Shown piece after piece: positions 1 through 9,311 of a DNA stretch of 64,000 nt. Origin of the DNA: Gemmatimonadaceae bacterium (GTDB taxonomy: Bacteria > Gemmatimonadota > Gemmatimonadetes > Gemmatimonadales > Gemmatimonadaceae); the NCBI GenBank assembly GCA_037721215.1, contig JBBJNV010000011.1:1-64000 (forward strand), in the 5' to 3' direction. The position numbers and the translations under genes were made by a program. Numbering within the stretch: position 1 is the stretch's first letter; the number at the start of each line of letters is the position of its first letter. Under the pieces are notes generated by a model. The model was not told the origin of the DNA and made no database searches. It saw only the letters and a list, made by a program, of their open reading frames with translations.

Positions 1-336
1 GCTGCCGCCCTCTCCACGGCCGCCGTCACGTCCGCCTGGCGCACCTCGGCCCCCATCACGCGAGCGACCAGGTCCGCCGCCGCCATCGCGGCCACCACCA
101 CCAGGCCCGCCGCCAGGACCGCCGGGGCCACCTCGACCACCGCCTGGGCCACCGCGACCGCCACCGGGGCCGCCGGGACCACCGCGCCCGCCGCCGCCAC
201 GTCCGCCGCGGCCGCCAGGACCGCCAGCGCCGCCACCGCTGCGCGCGCTCCGGCCGGGACCACTGCGCGCAGCCGGCGCACCAGCTGGACGCTCGTCGCC
301 TGCTGGCGCTGATCCTTCCTGATTCTCTTCAGCCAT
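1..336 (-). CDS. rpsE: 30S ribosomal protein S5, N-terminal part, with Gly/Arg-rich extension (partial)
   Basis: This minus-strand reading frame starts at an ATG at 336, 3 nt after the rplR stop, and runs off the window edge. Its place directly after rplR is where rpsE lies in the spc operon. The 112 visible codons contain none of the S5 core. They begin MAEENQEGSAPAGDERPAG and then consist almost only of Gly, Pro, Arg and Ala in GGPGG and GGRGG blocks. S5 normally reaches its double-stranded-RNA-binding fold within about 20 residues, so this is a long RGG-like N-terminal tail. The identity as S5 rests on gene order, since the diagnostic domain lies outside the window. Confidence 0.75.
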   Translation of the reverse strand, partial: MAEENQEGSAPAGDERPAGAPAARSGPGRSARSGGGAGGPGGRGGRGGGGRGGPGGPGGGRGGPGGGRGGPGGPGGGPGGGGRDGGGGPGRSRDGGRGAPGGRDGGRGEGGS

Positions 337-339
337 TGC

Positions 340-696
340 CTAAAACTCCAGCCCGCCTTCGCGGGCTCCGTCGGCCACTGCTTTCACGCGGCCGTGATAC
401 TTGTAACCGCCACGGTCGAAAACGACCATCGTGATGCCGGCATCCTTCGCCTTCTGGGCGATACGCTTGCCGACTTCGGCGGACTTCTCTGTTCTCCTTC
501 CTTCCAATCCTGTATCTGAAACCGTCATCAGCGTCCGCATCGACACATCGTCCACGAGCTGCGCGTAGATGTGCTTGAGCGAACGATAGATCACCAGCCG
601 CGGCCGCTCGCCCGTGCCGTTCACCTTCTTCCGAACCCGGAAGTGGCGGCGCGTGCGCAAGCCCGACCGGGTGCGCGGAATTGCCATCTTGCCCAT
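340..696 (-). CDS. rplR: 50S ribosomal protein L18
   Basis: A 118-residue L18, which binds 5S rRNA and helps attach it to the central protuberance of the large subunit. The basic N-terminus ([11 protein letters not shown]), the strand [20 protein letters not shown] and the C-terminal [16 protein letters not shown] are typical of the family, and the length is normal. Its start codon overlaps the rplF stop as TAATG, which suggests translational coupling. An internal ATG four codons later (MAIPRTR) is an alternative start. It sits in the usual spc order between rplF and rpsE. Confidence 0.95.
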   Translation of the reverse strand: MGKMAIPRTRSGLRTRRHFRVRKKVNGTGERPRLVIYRSLKHIYAQLVDDVSMRTLMTVSDTGLEGRRTEKSAEVGKRIAQKAKDAGITMVVFDRGGYKYHGRVKAVADGAREGGLEF

Positions 697-1235
697 TACT
701 TGCCTCCGGCCTTTCCGGCCTTACGCCGAATCTGCTCGCCTGCGTACTTGATGCCCTTGCCCTTGTAGGGCTCGGGTGGGCGGAGACTGCGAAGCTCGGC
801 GGCCACCTGCCCAACGATTTCCTTGTTTGCACCCTCGACCAGGATCTGCGTCGGCAACGGGGCCTTGAGGGTGATTCCCTGCGGAGCCTTGTACTCGACA
901 GCATGCGAGAAGCCGAGGGCGAGCTGCAATCCGTACGGGCGGGTTTCTGCCTTGTAGCCAACGCCAACGATGTCGAGTTGTTTGACGAAACCCTTCGTCA
1001 CACCTTCCACCATGTTGGCGATCAGCGTACGGCTGAGGCCATGAAGGGACTTGTGGCGCGCTTCGTCAGACGGGCGTGCAACCGTGAGCTTGCCATCTTC
1101 ATGGGTGACCTTCATGTCGCCGGGGATCGTACGCGACAACTCGCCGCGCGGCCCCTTTACAGTGACCCTGTTACCGTCGAGCGTAATCGTGACGCCGGAC
1201 GGAACATCGATCGGATTTTTTCCAATTCTTGACAT
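696..1235 (-). CDS. rplF: 50S ribosomal protein L6
   Basis: A 179-residue L6, which binds 23S rRNA near the elongation-factor site. The start [15 protein letters not shown] at 1235 is chosen because it matches the conserved L6 N-terminus and has GGGAG just upstream. The open frame extends 15 codons further, but that extra part looks non-native. The C-terminal [15 protein letters not shown] block is the classic L6 signature. It ends in an overlap with rplR and follows rpsH by 16 nt. Confidence 0.96.
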   Translation of the reverse strand: MSRIGKNPIDVPSGVTITLDGNRVTVKGPRGELSRTIPGDMKVTHEDGKLTVARPSDEARHKSLHGLSRTLIANMVEGVTKGFVKQLDIVGVGYKAETRPYGLQLALGFSHAVEYKAPQGITLKAPLPTQILVEGANKEIVGQVAAELRSLRPPEPYKGKGIKYAGEQIRRKAGKAGGK

Positions 1236-1251
1236 TATATGGGCTCCCTTA

Positions 1252-1653
1252 TTACCAGACGAGAGCGAGGATCTCGCCACCGGTGCGCTTCTGGCGCGCC
1301 TGGCGGTCCGACATCAGGCCCTGCGAAGTGCTGAGAATCGCCATGCCAAGCCCGTTCCGCACCCGCGGAATCTCGCCAACTCCGACATACTTGCGGAGTC
1401 CCGGCGTCGACACGCGCTGAAGCTGGCGGATAACCGGCTGACCACCCTGCGCGTACTTGAGTACCACGCGCAACGTCTTCCGCCCCGTCTCTTCCTCGAG
1501 GGTTCTGTAATCCTGAATGAAGTGGTTCTCCTTCAGGATCTTGGCAATCTCGACTTTCATTTTCGAACCCGGCATATCTACACGGCGGTGCTTTGCCCCC
1601 TGGGCATTGCGGATGCGTGTCAACATGTCGGCTATCGGATCTGTCATGCTCAT
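1252..1653 (-). CDS. rpsH: 30S ribosomal protein S8
   Basis: A 133-residue S8, which binds the central domain of 16S rRNA. In enteric bacteria it is also the translational repressor of the spc operon. It shows TDPIADMLTRIRNA at the N-terminus and GLGMAILSTSQGLMSDRQA at the C-terminus, both family hallmarks, and has normal length. A second ATG two codons in is the more usual start (MTDP). It is separated from rpsN by an unusual repeat-bearing spacer of about 150 nt, whereas the other genes of the operon are nearly contiguous. Confidence 0.96.
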   Translation of the reverse strand: MSMTDPIADMLTRIRNAQGAKHRRVDMPGSKMKVEIAKILKENHFIQDYRTLEEETGRKTLRVVLKYAQGGQPVIRQLQRVSTPGLRKYVGVGEIPRVRNGLGMAILSTSQGLMSDRQARQKRTGGEILALVW

Positions 1654-1694
1654 GTAATTCGTGTCCTCGTTCTGACGTTTCTGTTACCGTTAAC

Positions 1695-1763
1695 CAGTCC
1701 GCAGTTCGCAGTCAGTCCGCATTCCGCAGTCCGCAGTCCGCACCTGCTATTAGTCCGCAGTCC
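1695..1763. repeat. short imperfect tandem repeats inside the spc operon
   Basis: The rpsN-rpsH spacer contains several imperfect direct copies of a 7-8 base unit close to CAGTCCG. There are perfect doublets around 1724-1745 and a further copy near 1751-1763. The neighbouring junctions in this operon are a few bases long or overlap, so the tract stands out. It could be a simple-sequence expansion in untranslated mRNA. No coding or protein-binding role is evident. Confidence 0.7.
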
Positions 1764-1800
1764 TCGGTCAACCCGCCCCAGACAATCAGAAAGTGATTGT

Positions 1801-1986
1801 TTACCAACTCGCCTTGCGCACGCCCGGGATCAGTCCCGAAAGTGCCAGCTCGCGAAAGCAGATTCTGCATACGCCGAAAGTTCTCAAAAACGCGCGCGCT
1901 CGCCCACAGCGTCCGCACCGATTGTGCTGGCGCGCCATGAACTTCGGCTTGCGCTTGCTCTTCTCCACCATGGCTTTGCGTGCCAT
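1801..1986 (-). CDS. rpsN: 30S ribosomal protein S14, zinc-binding type
   Basis: A 61-residue S14 of the short zinc-containing class. It has two CxxC pairs, in [13 protein letters not shown] and [12 protein letters not shown], which bind zinc and replace the longer zinc-free form. The C-terminus [11 protein letters not shown] is the family signature. It follows rplE by 34 nt, in the normal order L5-S14-S8. Only the zinc-type copy is visible here, and whether the genome also has a zinc-free paralogue cannot be seen. Confidence 0.96.
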   Translation of the reverse strand: MARKAMVEKSKRKPKFMARQHNRCGRCGRARAFLRTFGVCRICFRELALSGLIPGVRKASW

Positions 1987-2020
1987 CAGATATTCTCTCT
2001 GCTGAAGTGTGTGCTGCGCA

Positions 2021-2779
2021 TCAGGCCTGCACGATCACGGGCTTTTCATCGCCCTTGAAAGGCATGCCCAGCTCGCGCAACAAAGCGAGGGCCTGATCGT
2101 CCTTGCTCGTCGTGGTGACGAAGGTGATGTCCATTCCGTGAACCTGATCGACCATGTCGTAGTTGATCTCGGGAAAAATCATCTGCTCCTTTACACCAAG
2201 GCTGTAGTTGCCCCGACCGTCGAACGACCGCGTATTGATGCCCCGAAAATCACGAATGCGTGGAATCGCGACAGTGATGAAACGATCCATGAACTCCCAC
2301 ATCCGGGCGCCTCTCAGCGTAACCGCCGCGCCGATTTCCTGACCCTCGCGTAGCCCGTAGTTGGCGATCGACTTCTTCGCCTTCCGGCGAACCGGACGCT
2401 GCCCGGTTATGATCGCCAGCTCCTCTACAACCTTGTCGAGAACTTTGGGATTCTTGATTGCTTCGCCGACACCACAGTTGACCACGATCTTCTCGACCGT
2501 CGGAATTTGATGGATGTTCTTGAGGCCCAGCTGCTCCATGAGGCGCGGACGAATGGTATCCTGATAGTATTTTTTGAGGCGCGGCGCAGGAATGGGAAGT
2601 CCAGCGCCCGTGTGCTCGGGCTGCGTGTACTCCTCGCGTTTCTTCGCCGCGGCCTTCGCGGTCTTGCTCTGCTGCGCTTCCTTGGGCGCGCCTCCGCCCT
2701 TGGCCCCGCCCTTCCCGCCAGCCTTGGAATCCTTCCCGCCCTTCGCGCCTTTAGCGCCCTTGCTGTCTTTAGTCGCCAT
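2021..2779 (-). CDS. rplE: 50S ribosomal protein L5 with Lys/Gly/Ala-rich N-terminal extension
   Basis: L5 binds 5S rRNA and forms the A-site-finger contact with S13. The canonical core begins around residue 63 ([19 protein letters not shown]) and includes [28 protein letters not shown] and [19 protein letters not shown]. The total is 252 residues against about 180 in most bacteria. The excess is a low-complexity head made of Lys, Gly, Ala and Ser. The ATG at 2779 is the only evident start, and the extension stays in frame throughout. Confidence 0.95.
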   Translation of the reverse strand: MATKDSKGAKGAKGGKDSKAGGKGGAKGGGAPKEAQQSKTAKAAAKKREEYTQPEHTGAGLPIPAPRLKKYYQDTIRPRLMEQLGLKNIHQIPTVEKIVVNCGVGEAIKNPKVLDKVVEELAIITGQRPVRRKAKKSIANYGLREGQEIGAAVTLRGARMWEFMDRFITVAIPRIRDFRGINTRSFDGRGNYSLGVKEQMIFPEINYDMVDQVHGMDITFVTTTSKDDQALALLRELGMPFKGDEKPVIVQA

Positions 2780-2793
2780 TTATTCCTCTCCGG

Positions 2794-3192
2794 TCAGCGT
2801 GTCCGGGGGATAGGCTCCCCCGTACGCACGCCGACACGTTCTTTCGTACCATCGGTGTCAATTCGAGCCTTGGTGCGCGTCGGCTCCCCGGTCTTCGCGT
2901 CGATCAGCATCAGATTCGACGAGTGCACCGGTGCCGGTGCCTCGATGATCCCGCTCTGATCCTCAGGCCCGCGAGCCTTGCGGTGCTTCTTCACGATATT
3001 GATGCCCTCGACGAGCACGCGGCCGGTCTTGGGATAAGTGCGCAGCACCTTGCCATCCCTGCCCTTGTCGTCTCCGCGCATCACCCGCACCGTATCGTTC
3101 TTCGACACATGCATCTTCACCCGCTCGGCGTTGATACCGTGGCGGACGCGGCTGCGCTTGCCCGCTGTCTTTCTGTGCTTCAGATCTCTCAT
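2794..3192 (-). CDS. rplX: 50S ribosomal protein L24
   Basis: A 132-residue L24, an assembly-initiating protein that binds the 5' domain of 23S rRNA. A KOW motif is visible in KNDTVRVMRGDDKGRDGKV, followed by the typical VLVEGINIVKKHRKA and the SNLMLIDAKTGEPTR segment. About 25 basic residues precede the KOW motif, so the protein is longer than the usual 105 or so. The start lies 1 nt beyond the rplN stop. It is in the standard order L14-L24-L5. Confidence 0.95.
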   Translation of the reverse strand: MRDLKHRKTAGKRSRVRHGINAERVKMHVSKNDTVRVMRGDDKGRDGKVLRTYPKTGRVLVEGINIVKKHRKARGPEDQSGIIEAPAPVHSSNLMLIDAKTGEPTRTKARIDTDGTKERVGVRTGEPIPRTR

Positions 3193-3193
3193 G

Positions 3194-3562
3194 CTAGATC
3201 ACCTCTGGCGCAAGCGACACGATCTTCATGTACTTCTTCTCGCGTAGCTCGCGCGCCACTGGTCCGAAAATGCGGGTGGCACGCGGCTCACCTGCTTCAT
3301 TGATGATGACAATGGCGTTCTCGTCGAAGCGGATATAGGAGCCGTCCTTGCGGCGGGTTTCCTTCGCCGTACGGACGACAACGCCGCGCGCAACCTCCGA
3401 CTTCTTCACCGTTCCGTTCGGCAGGGCGTTCTTCACGGCGACGATAACGATATCGCCCAATCCCGCATACCGTCTTCGGGTGCCGCCAAGCACACGGATG
3501 ACGAGCGCCGTCTTGGCACCCGAATTATCCGCGACCTTGACCACCGATTCCTGTTGAATCAT
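3194..3562 (-). CDS. rplN: 50S ribosomal protein L14
   Basis: A 122-residue L14 of normal length, located at the subunit interface where it contacts 16S rRNA helix 14. The start [19 protein letters not shown], the middle [15 protein letters not shown], and the end [24 protein letters not shown] match the family closely. A 41-nt gap separates it from rpsQ and a 1-nt gap from rplX. Confidence 0.97.
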   Translation of the reverse strand: MIQQESVVKVADNSGAKTALVIRVLGGTRRRYAGLGDIVIVAVKNALPNGTVKKSEVARGVVVRTAKETRRKDGSYIRFDENAIVIINEAGEPRATRIFGPVARELREKKYMKIVSLAPEVI

Positions 3563-3603
3563 TGCAAATCCTGGGTTCTTTGAGCGTCAGTTGAATCGAA
3601 CGG

Positions 3604-3888
3604 CTATCTGGCCCGCTCGACGATTTCGACGACGCGCCACCGCTTGTCTTTGGACATCGGACGGGTCTCCATGATCCGAACCGTGTCGCCGGTCTTCGCA
3701 TCGTTCTGCTCGTCGTGCGCCTTCAGCCGTTTCGTCCGCCGCACCATCTTGCCGTATACCGGGTGTTGAACCCGGCGCTCGATCGAGACGACAACGGTCT
3801 TCTCCATCTTGTCGCTGACCACGAGACCGATCCGCGTCTTGCGCGCGGAGCGTGCTGCAGCCGTCGTGTTCTGCTGTGTCTCAGCCAT
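3604..3888 (-). CDS. rpsQ: 30S ribosomal protein S17
   Basis: A 94-residue S17, an OB-fold protein binding the 5' domain of 16S rRNA. The start [19 protein letters not shown] at 3888 overlaps the last 8 nt of rpmC. The open frame extends upstream through rpmC, but that part is a shadow. Core motifs are [38 protein letters not shown] and [18 protein letters not shown]. Its N-terminus is about 15 residues longer than the E. coli protein. Confidence 0.96.
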   Translation of the reverse strand: MAETQQNTTAAARSARKTRIGLVVSDKMEKTVVVSIERRVQHPVYGKMVRRTKRLKAHDEQNDAKTGDTVRIMETRPMSKDKRWRVVEIVERAR

Positions 3889-4189
3889 TCTTCCCTGCCC
3901 TCTTGCTCGTGCGAGTACCAGCAGTCCTGGCGCGGCGGATGCGGCGCGTCTTTGCGCCCCTCGCCTTCGGAAGCGATGCCGATGTGCCGGCTTCCCTGAT
4001 TCCGATGATCTTCTCACGCAACACCGTCTTGAGCCGCGCGACGTTCTTTCGAATTACACGCAGCCGAAGCGGATCTTCGAGAGTCTCCGTTCCCGCGCGA
4101 AACTTGAGACGAAACCGTTCCTCTTCCATTTCAGAGATGCGGGCGAGAATGTCCGCCTCGCCCATCTCGCGAATATCCTTACTCAGCAT
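3881..4189 (-). CDS. rpmC: 50S ribosomal protein L29 with basic C-terminal tail
   Basis: A 102-residue L29 located near the polypeptide exit tunnel. The first 65 or so residues form the usual helical hairpin ([19 protein letters not shown], then [17 protein letters not shown]). The remaining 35 or so residues are an Arg/Lys/Ala/Thr-rich tail absent from the typical 65-residue protein. The ATG at 4189 is preferred because it overlaps the rplP stop by 11 nt and gives the standard MLSKDIREM opening. An ATG at 4207 is possible. The 3' end overlaps rpsQ. Confidence 0.93.
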   Translation of the reverse strand: MLSKDIREMGEADILARISEMEEERFRLKFRAGTETLEDPLRLRVIRKNVARLKTVLREKIIGIREAGTSASLPKARGAKTRRIRRARTAGTRTSKRAGKNG

Positions 4190-4607
4190 CTGTATGCGCC
4201 TCCTCACGAGCCACGAACTTCGTTTTCACGCCGAGCTTGGCACCGGCGAGCGCCATCGCCTTCTTCGCTATCTCGGGCGTCACGCCTTCGAGCTCGAACA
4301 TCACACGGCCGGGCTTCACCACCGCCACCCAACCCTCAGGTGATCCCTTACCCTTGCCCATGCGCGTCTCGGCAGGCTTTTTGGTGATCGGCTTGTCGGG
4401 GAAAATCCTGATCCACACTTTTCCGCCACGCTTGATGTGGCGCGTAAGAGCCACACGAGCCGCTTCGATCTGACGGTTGGAAATCCATCCTGGCTCGAGT
4501 GCCTGCAGGCCGTACGCGCCGAACGCCACGGTCGAGCCGCGCGTCGCAAGGCCCTTCATGCGCCCCTTGAACATCTTTCGGAACTTCACTCTCTTCGGAC
4601 TCAGCAT
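4179..4607 (-). CDS. rplP: 50S ribosomal protein L16
   Basis: A 142-residue L16, which contacts the A-site tRNA elbow and is needed for peptidyl-transferase function. Diagnostic blocks are [19 protein letters not shown] at the start, [10 protein letters not shown], and a C-terminus ending with the lysine-rich [12 protein letters not shown]. Length is typical. It is 12 nt downstream of rpsC, and its stop overlaps the rpmC start. Confidence 0.96.
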   Translation of the reverse strand: MLSPKRVKFRKMFKGRMKGLATRGSTVAFGAYGLQALEPGWISNRQIEAARVALTRHIKRGGKVWIRIFPDKPITKKPAETRMGKGKGSPEGWVAVVKPGRVMFELEGVTPEIAKKAMALAGAKLGVKTKFVAREEAHTDAE

Positions 4608-4619
4608 CGCTTCGTTCTC

Positions 4620-5282
4620 CTAGACGCCGGTCGAGTAGGTCTTGCCGCGACGGTCTTCGACAATCTCGCCCTTGAAGATCCAGACCTTCACTCCAATGGT
4701 GCCGAAGGTGGTCTTCGCCGTGGATGTCGCGTAATCGATGTCGGCCCGAAGCGTGTGCAAAGGCACGCGCCCTTCGTGGTAACCCTCGGTTCGCGCGATT
4801 TCAGCGCCACCCAGACGTCCGCCGCACTTGATCTTGATTCCACCGGCGCCCATTCGCATGGTGCTCTGCACCGCGCGCTTCATGGCTCGGCGGAACGAGA
4901 TGCGCTGCGCAAGCTGATTGGCGATGTTGTCCGCCACCAGCTGCGCGTCGAGCTCCGGACGCTTTATCTCTTCGACATTGATACCGACTTCCTTGCCACT
5001 GATCTGCGCCAGCTCGTCGCGAAGCTGATCGACTTCGGTGCCCTTCTTACCGATGACGACGCCCGGACGTCCGGTGTGAATCGTGACGACGACCTTGCCC
5101 GGCTTCCGCTCGATGCGGATGTCCGCGATCGCAGCATGCCCAAGACGCTGCTTGAGATAGTTGCGAAGCAGCTCGTCCTCGCGCAGCAGCGCTGGAAAGT
5201 CACGGTTGTTCGCGTACCATGTGGAGCGCCACGTCTTGGATATTCCAAGACGGAAGCCGATCGGATGTGTCTTCTGTCCCAT
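4620..5282 (-). CDS. rpsC: 30S ribosomal protein S3
   Basis: A 220-residue S3, part of the mRNA entry tunnel. The start [20 protein letters not shown] is diagnostic. A KH domain with [17 protein letters not shown] follows, and the C-terminal S3 domain contains [17 protein letters not shown] and [19 protein letters not shown]. Its start codon overlaps the rplV stop as TAATG. Length is standard and no tail is present, in contrast with L22 just upstream. Confidence 0.97.
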   Translation of the reverse strand: MGQKTHPIGFRLGISKTWRSTWYANNRDFPALLREDELLRNYLKQRLGHAAIADIRIERKPGKVVVTIHTGRPGVVIGKKGTEVDQLRDELAQISGKEVGINVEEIKRPELDAQLVADNIANQLAQRISFRRAMKRAVQSTMRMGAGGIKIKCGGRLGGAEIARTEGYHEGRVPLHTLRADIDYATSTAKTTFGTIGVKVWIFKGEIVEDRRGKTYSTGV

Positions 5283-5821
5283 TACTTGCCTTCCTTCGCG
5301 CCGACGACAATGTGGATGTGGCTCGTGCGCTTCTGAATTGGAGTTGCGCGCCCCTGGGCCGCGGGCATGAACCGCTTGATCTTCGGACCTTCGTTTACAA
5401 TCGCGTGCTTGATGAAAAGCGTATCGACGTCCAGTGACTCATTCGCTTCACGCGCCTTGTACTCGGCATTTGCGACCGCGCTGTTCAGCGTCTTTGCGAT
5501 CTGAACCGCAGCGTGCTTCTTGGAGAACTTGAGAAGGCCAAGTGCCTCATTCACGTTCTTGCCGCGAATCTGATCGATCACGAGACGCATCTTGTACGGC
5601 GACTGGCGTGTGCCACGCTGAATTGCGCGGACATCGGCCATTACAGGAGCGGACTTCGCCACCTTGCGAGCGCCCGTCTTCTTCGTCGTCGTTTTCCGGG
5701 CGCCCGTCGCTCCGGCTGTCGACTGCTTAGCCGCGGTCTTGCGGGCGGCGGATTTTCCGGTGCTCGCTTTCTTCTCCGCGCCCCCAGTTCCCTTCCTGCC
5801 TCCCTGCTTACGCGCCGCCAT
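5282..5821 (-). CDS. rplV: 50S ribosomal protein L22 with Lys/Ala/Thr-rich N-terminal extension
   Basis: L22 lines the exit tunnel with a long beta hairpin. The core starts around residue 63 ([20 protein letters not shown]) and includes [12 protein letters not shown] and the C-terminal hairpin [16 protein letters not shown] followed by SHIHIVVG. The total length is 179 residues against about 110-115 normally. The surplus is a head of Lys, Ala, Thr, Gly and Arg resembling a histone H1 tail. There is an internal ATG at VMADVRAIQ which would give an ordinary L22, so the extended form depends on the ATG at 5821, only 2 nt from the rpsS stop. Confidence 0.93.
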   Translation of the reverse strand: MAARKQGGRKGTGGAEKKASTGKSAARKTAAKQSTAGATGARKTTTKKTGARKVAKSAPVMADVRAIQRGTRQSPYKMRLVIDQIRGKNVNEALGLLKFSKKHAAVQIAKTLNSAVANAEYKAREANESLDVDTLFIKHAIVNEGPKIKRFMPAAQGRATPIQKRTSHIHIVVGAKEGK

Positions 5822-5823
5822 CG

Positions 5824-6132
5824 CTACTTCCCGCCCTTGTTCGGCACGCCGCCAGCCTTCTTGTCGGTGGCCTTCGATCCGGTATGGCCACGAAACAACC
5901 GCGTCGGCGAAAACTCGCCAAGCTTGTGGCCGACCATGTTCTCCGTGACGTACACTGGAATGAACTTGTTGCCGTTATGCACCGCGAAGGTGTGGCCGAC
6001 GAAGTCAGGGATGATGGTGCTCGATCGCGCCCAGGTCTTGATCACCCGCTTCGCGTTGTTCGAGTTCATCGTGTCGACTTTTTTCAGCAGCGCGTCCTGA
6101 ATGAACGGCCCCTTTTTAACGCTTCTCGCCAT
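5824..6132 (-). CDS. rpsS: 30S ribosomal protein S19
   Basis: A 102-residue S19 in the head of the small subunit, paired with S13. The start [19 protein letters not shown], then [19 protein letters not shown], then [20 protein letters not shown] are classical. A Lys/Gly-rich end ([12 protein letters not shown]) is slightly longer than usual. It lies 22 nt after rplB and 2 nt before rplV. Confidence 0.96.
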   Translation of the reverse strand: MARSVKKGPFIQDALLKKVDTMNSNNAKRVIKTWARSSTIIPDFVGHTFAVHNGNKFIPVYVTENMVGHKLGEFSPTRLFRGHTGSKATDKKAGGVPNKGGK

Positions 6133-6154
6133 TTACGATATCCGTTGTTTGTGG

Positions 6155-6985
6155 CTACTTCGTCGCTTTGCCGCGCTTGCGGCCGCGTACGATGAGACGC
6201 TCTGACGGCTTCTTCTTGTTGCGCGTCTTCACGCCTTCCTTATTCCCCCACTTGTCCACGACGTTGCGTCCACCGCGCGTACGTCCACCGTGCGGGTGAT
6301 CGACCGGGTTCATGACTTCACCGCGAACCTTCGGGCGCTTGCCAAGCCACCGGCTTTTGCCGGCTTTTCCGTGCGAGAGCAACTCGTGCTCGGAGTTGCC
6401 GACGACACCGATAGTCGCGAGGCAGCTGCCGTGGATGAGACGCATTTCGGTCGAGCGCATGCGAACCGTGACGTAATCGCCTTCCTTGGCGACGACCTCG
6501 ACCGACGTCCCCGCGGATCGTGCGACCTGGCCGCCCTTGCCCGGCTTCAGCTCGACGTTGTGCACGTCGGTACCCAGCGGTACTTCACGAAGCGGAAGCG
6601 CATTGCCCAGCCGTGTGTCAACCCCGGAGCCCGAGACAATCTTGTCCCCAACCGAAAGACCTTTCGGATGCAGCACGTAACGCTTGTCACCATCCTCGTA
6701 GACCACGAGCGCAATCCGCGCCGAGCGGTTTGGATCGTACTCGATGTGCTCCACCGTCGCCTGCATGCCGTGCTTGTTGCGCTTGAAGTCGATGATGCGG
6801 TACTGGCGCTTGTGACCGCCGCCGATGCGGCGCATCGCGATGTGACCATGATTGTCGCGTCCGCCCGATTTCTTGAGAGGCGCGGTAAGCGACTTCTCAG
6901 ACGTCGTGCGCGTAATCTCGGCGAAATCCGAAACGCTGCGGAAACGCGAGCTCTTGGTCACTGGCTTGAACTGACGAACTCCCAT
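6155..6985 (-). CDS. rplB: 50S ribosomal protein L2
   Basis: A 276-residue L2, needed for subunit association and peptidyl transfer. The sequence has the RNA-binding N-terminal domain ([17 protein letters not shown]), the SH3-like middle, and the conserved C-terminal [13 protein letters not shown], including the histidine known to be important for peptidyl transfer. The C-terminus [19 protein letters not shown] is typical. Length is normal. The gene is 3 nt after rplW. Confidence 0.97.
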   Translation of the reverse strand: MGVRQFKPVTKSSRFRSVSDFAEITRTTSEKSLTAPLKKSGGRDNHGHIAMRRIGGGHKRQYRIIDFKRNKHGMQATVEHIEYDPNRSARIALVVYEDGDKRYVLHPKGLSVGDKIVSGSGVDTRLGNALPLREVPLGTDVHNVELKPGKGGQVARSAGTSVEVVAKEGDYVTVRMRSTEMRLIHGSCLATIGVVGNSEHELLSHGKAGKSRWLGKRPKVRGEVMNPVDHPHGGRTRGGRNVVDKWGNKEGVKTRNKKKPSERLIVRGRKRGKATK

Positions 6986-6988
6986 GAC

Positions 6989-7276
6989 CTAACCCTCGAA
7001 GATGTCGATGGAATCACCGTCGCGAAGCTTGACGATGGCCTTCTTCCAATGCGGCCGCCGACCGGCGGACTTGCCAACCTTGCGAGCTTTGCCACGCTGG
7101 TTGGATGTCCAGACACCGGTGACTTTCACGCCGAACAGCTGCTCGATAGCAGTCCTGATGGACGTCTTCGTCGAGTCACTGGCGACGCGGAACGTGTATT
7201 CGCCGCGCTCCTGGTACGCCACCGATGACTGCTCGGTGACGATCGGGCGGACGACCGTGCGATAAAGTGAGCTCAC
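6989..7276 (-). CDS. rplW: 50S ribosomal protein L23
   Basis: A 95-residue L23, the docking site for trigger factor and SRP at the tunnel exit. Family features are IVTEQSSVAYQERGEYTF and the AIEQLFGVKVTGVWTSNQRGK segment followed by the basic loop and KKAIVKLRDGDSIDIFEG. Its start is 3 nt from the rplD stop. Confidence 0.95.
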   Translation of the reverse strand: MSSLYRTVVRPIVTEQSSVAYQERGEYTFRVASDSTKTSIRTAIEQLFGVKVTGVWTSNQRGKARKVGKSAGRRPHWKKAIVKLRDGDSIDIFEG

Positions 7277-7279
7277 TGT

Positions 7280-8251
7280 CTACCTCCCCTTCTTCTTGGC
7301 CACGCGCTTCGTGGTTTTCTTTGCGACGCGTTTCGTAGCTGGCTTCTTCTTGGCCGCGGTTTTCTTCGCAGCCGTCTTGCGGCCGACAGTCTTCGCCACC
7401 GCCTTCCGGGTTGCCTTTCGCGCCGTCCTGGTCGCCTTCTTTGCGGTCCGCGCAGTTTTCTTCGCGGCCGTAGTAGTCTTGGTCGCGGATTTCGTGACCT
7501 TCTTTGCCGCTCTCGTGCGCTTTGCAGACTTCTTTCGCGCCGGTTCCGCCTTTACCGCTATTTCCGCCTTGTCTGCTCTTTCCCCTTGAGCTTCCTCGGT
7601 GGTCTCGGTGGTCTCGGTGTCCGTAACACCCGCCCCAAACGCTCCAGACTCGACGATCACCACGTCCGACCAAAGCAGGTGATATGTCGACACATCCGAG
7701 TACGGGAGCACGTGAGTGCGGGGCAGGTTCCGCCCGCTCATGTAGACGTTCGGATTCACTCCATCGGTCAGGATGAGGACTTTCCTGTCCCCGACGCCGA
7801 GCGTGTTCAGCAGGCCGAGCAGCTGGGAGGTCTTGGGAGACTTGTAATCGAATGCGTCGATGACGATGACCGCGTTCTCGCGAGCGCGGGCATTGAACGC
7901 GCTCTTCCGGGCAAGTGCTCTGACTTTGCGCGGGACCGATTGCGCGTAGCTGCGCGGCGTCGGGCCGAACACGGTGCCACCGCCAACCCACTGCGGCGCG
8001 CGGATTGAACCCTGTCGCGCACGACCGGTGCCCTTTTGCTTCCAGGGCTTGGCATTGCCACCGATCACGAAACCGCGGGTCTTGGTCGAAGCGTTGCCTT
8101 GGCGCTGGTTCGCGAGGTACGCTTTGACCGCCTGGTGCATCACCGGCATGTTGATCGTACCGTCGAACAGATCGCCGGGCAGTGCGAACGCATCGCGCGC
8201 ACCACCCGCGGAATCGTATGAGGCTGCATTCATTGAAGTATTCTCGGCCAT
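7280..8251 (-). CDS. rplD: 50S ribosomal protein L4 with long Lys/Ala-rich C-terminal tail
   Basis: L4 lines the exit tunnel. In E. coli it is also the autogenous repressor of the S10 operon leader. The core (about residues 20-215) has [41 protein letters not shown] and the [19 protein letters not shown] region. The protein is 323 residues against about 205 in most bacteria. The last 100 or so residues are repeated AKK, ATK, RKA and KKTA units like a histone H1 tail. A glutamate- and threonine-rich linker separates core from tail. Given the conserved leader upstream of rpsJ, L4 is the first candidate for an autoregulator, but this is inference. Confidence 0.94.
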   Translation of the reverse strand: MAENTSMNAASYDSAGGARDAFALPGDLFDGTINMPVMHQAVKAYLANQRQGNASTKTRGFVIGGNAKPWKQKGTGRARQGSIRAPQWVGGGTVFGPTPRSYAQSVPRKVRALARKSAFNARARENAVIVIDAFDYKSPKTSQLLGLLNTLGVGDRKVLILTDGVNPNVYMSGRNLPRTHVLPYSDVSTYHLLWSDVVIVESGAFGAGVTDTETTETTEEAQGERADKAEIAVKAEPARKKSAKRTRAAKKVTKSATKTTTAAKKTARTAKKATRTARKATRKAVAKTVGRKTAAKKTAAKKKPATKRVAKKTTKRVAKKKGR

Positions 8252-8255
8252 TCCT

Positions 8256-8942
8256 CTAACCCTGCTTCTTCACGAGAACGATGCCGTTGGTGGGGCCGGC
8301 GATCGAGCCGCGGATGTAGATCAGATTCCGTTCGGTGTCGATCTTCTCGATGCGGAGGTTCATCTGCGTGTGGCGGTGATCGCCGTAGTGACCGGGCATG
8401 TGCTTGCCCTTGATGACTCGTGACGGATTCGTGCCCGCGCCGATGGAACCCGGCCGGCGGTGCTTGGTGTTACCGTGGGTATTTGGCCCACCGTGCATGC
8501 CCCAGCGCTTCACCACGCCCTGAAATCCGCGGCCCTTTGAAGTACCGGTGACCTTCACCTCGTCGCCGATCGCAAAGATTTCGACCGTCACCTTGTCGCC
8601 AAGTGCGTACGTGGGAATTTCTGCATTCTTGCCGCCCGGGCCGTCGTCGATCCGGAAGCTGCGGAGCACACGCGGCGCGGTGGTGAGACCAGCCTTCGCG
8701 GCGTGACCCACTTCAGCCTTGTTCGCCCTGCGGCCGCGTGGAGTGCGCTCGTTTTTCTTCGACTCGCGCGCCAGGCGCTGCTCGCCATAACCCAGCTCGA
8801 CTGAGGCGAAGCCCGCCTTCTCCTTCTCGATCACCTTGGTGACCGGGTTGGGCGGCGCTTCGACGACCGTGCACGGGATCTGCTGGCCGAGTGCGTTGAA
8901 GATCTGGGTCATCCCGACCTTCTTTCCAATTATGCCAATCAT
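8256..8942 (-). CDS. rplC: 50S ribosomal protein L3
   Basis: A 228-residue L3, one of the first proteins to bind 23S rRNA near the peptidyl-transferase centre. It begins [15 protein letters not shown]. It contains [20 protein letters not shown] and the signature [20 protein letters not shown], and ends with the [19 protein letters not shown] block. It starts 6 nt after the rpsJ stop and is 4 nt from rplD. Confidence 0.97.
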   Translation of the reverse strand: MIGIIGKKVGMTQIFNALGQQIPCTVVEAPPNPVTKVIEKEKAGFASVELGYGEQRLARESKKNERTPRGRRANKAEVGHAAKAGLTTAPRVLRSFRIDDGPGGKNAEIPTYALGDKVTVEIFAIGDEVKVTGTSKGRGFQGVVKRWGMHGGPNTHGNTKHRRPGSIGAGTNPSRVIKGKHMPGHYGDHRHTQMNLRIEKIDTERNLIYIRGSIAGPTNGIVLVKKQG

Positions 8943-8948
8943 CGTTCT

Positions 8949-9257
8949 CTACTCGACCTTGATTTCGACGTCGACGCCAGCCGGGAGATCCAGCTTGGTG
9001 AGCGCATCGACTGTCGCAGCGCGGCTGTCGAGAATGTCGATGAGCCGTTTGTGCGTCTTGAGCTCGAACTGCTCGCGGGATTTCTTGTCCACGTGCGGGG
9101 AGCGCAGCACCGTCCAGCGCTTTGTCTTCGTCGGGAGCGGAATGGGCCCCGATACCTGAGCACCCGTCTTTTCCGCCGTACGGACGATGTCTGCTGACGC
9201 CTGGTCGATCACTGCGTGATCGAACGCCTTGAGACGGATGCGAATTCTGCCTGCCAT
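8949..9257 (-). CDS. rpsJ: 30S ribosomal protein S10, first gene of the S10 operon
   Basis: A 102-residue S10, also known as the transcription antitermination factor NusE, which pairs with NusB and NusG. The start [19 protein letters not shown] at 9257 is chosen on conservation, and GAGGT lies about 12 nt upstream. The open frame extends 18 codons further into the leader, but that part is not conserved. [19 protein letters not shown] is the family signature. It is the first gene after a structured leader of about 195 nt, so it is exposed to any attenuation control there. Confidence 0.96.
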   Translation of the reverse strand: MAGRIRIRLKAFDHAVIDQASADIVRTAEKTGAQVSGPIPLPTKTKRWTVLRSPHVDKKSREQFELKTHKRLIDILDSRAATVDALTKLDLPAGVDVEIKVE

Positions 9258-9311
9258 GTGGATTGACCTCGGGATAGCTTCACTGCGTGATGGCGCTTGC
9301 TCTGGCCACAT

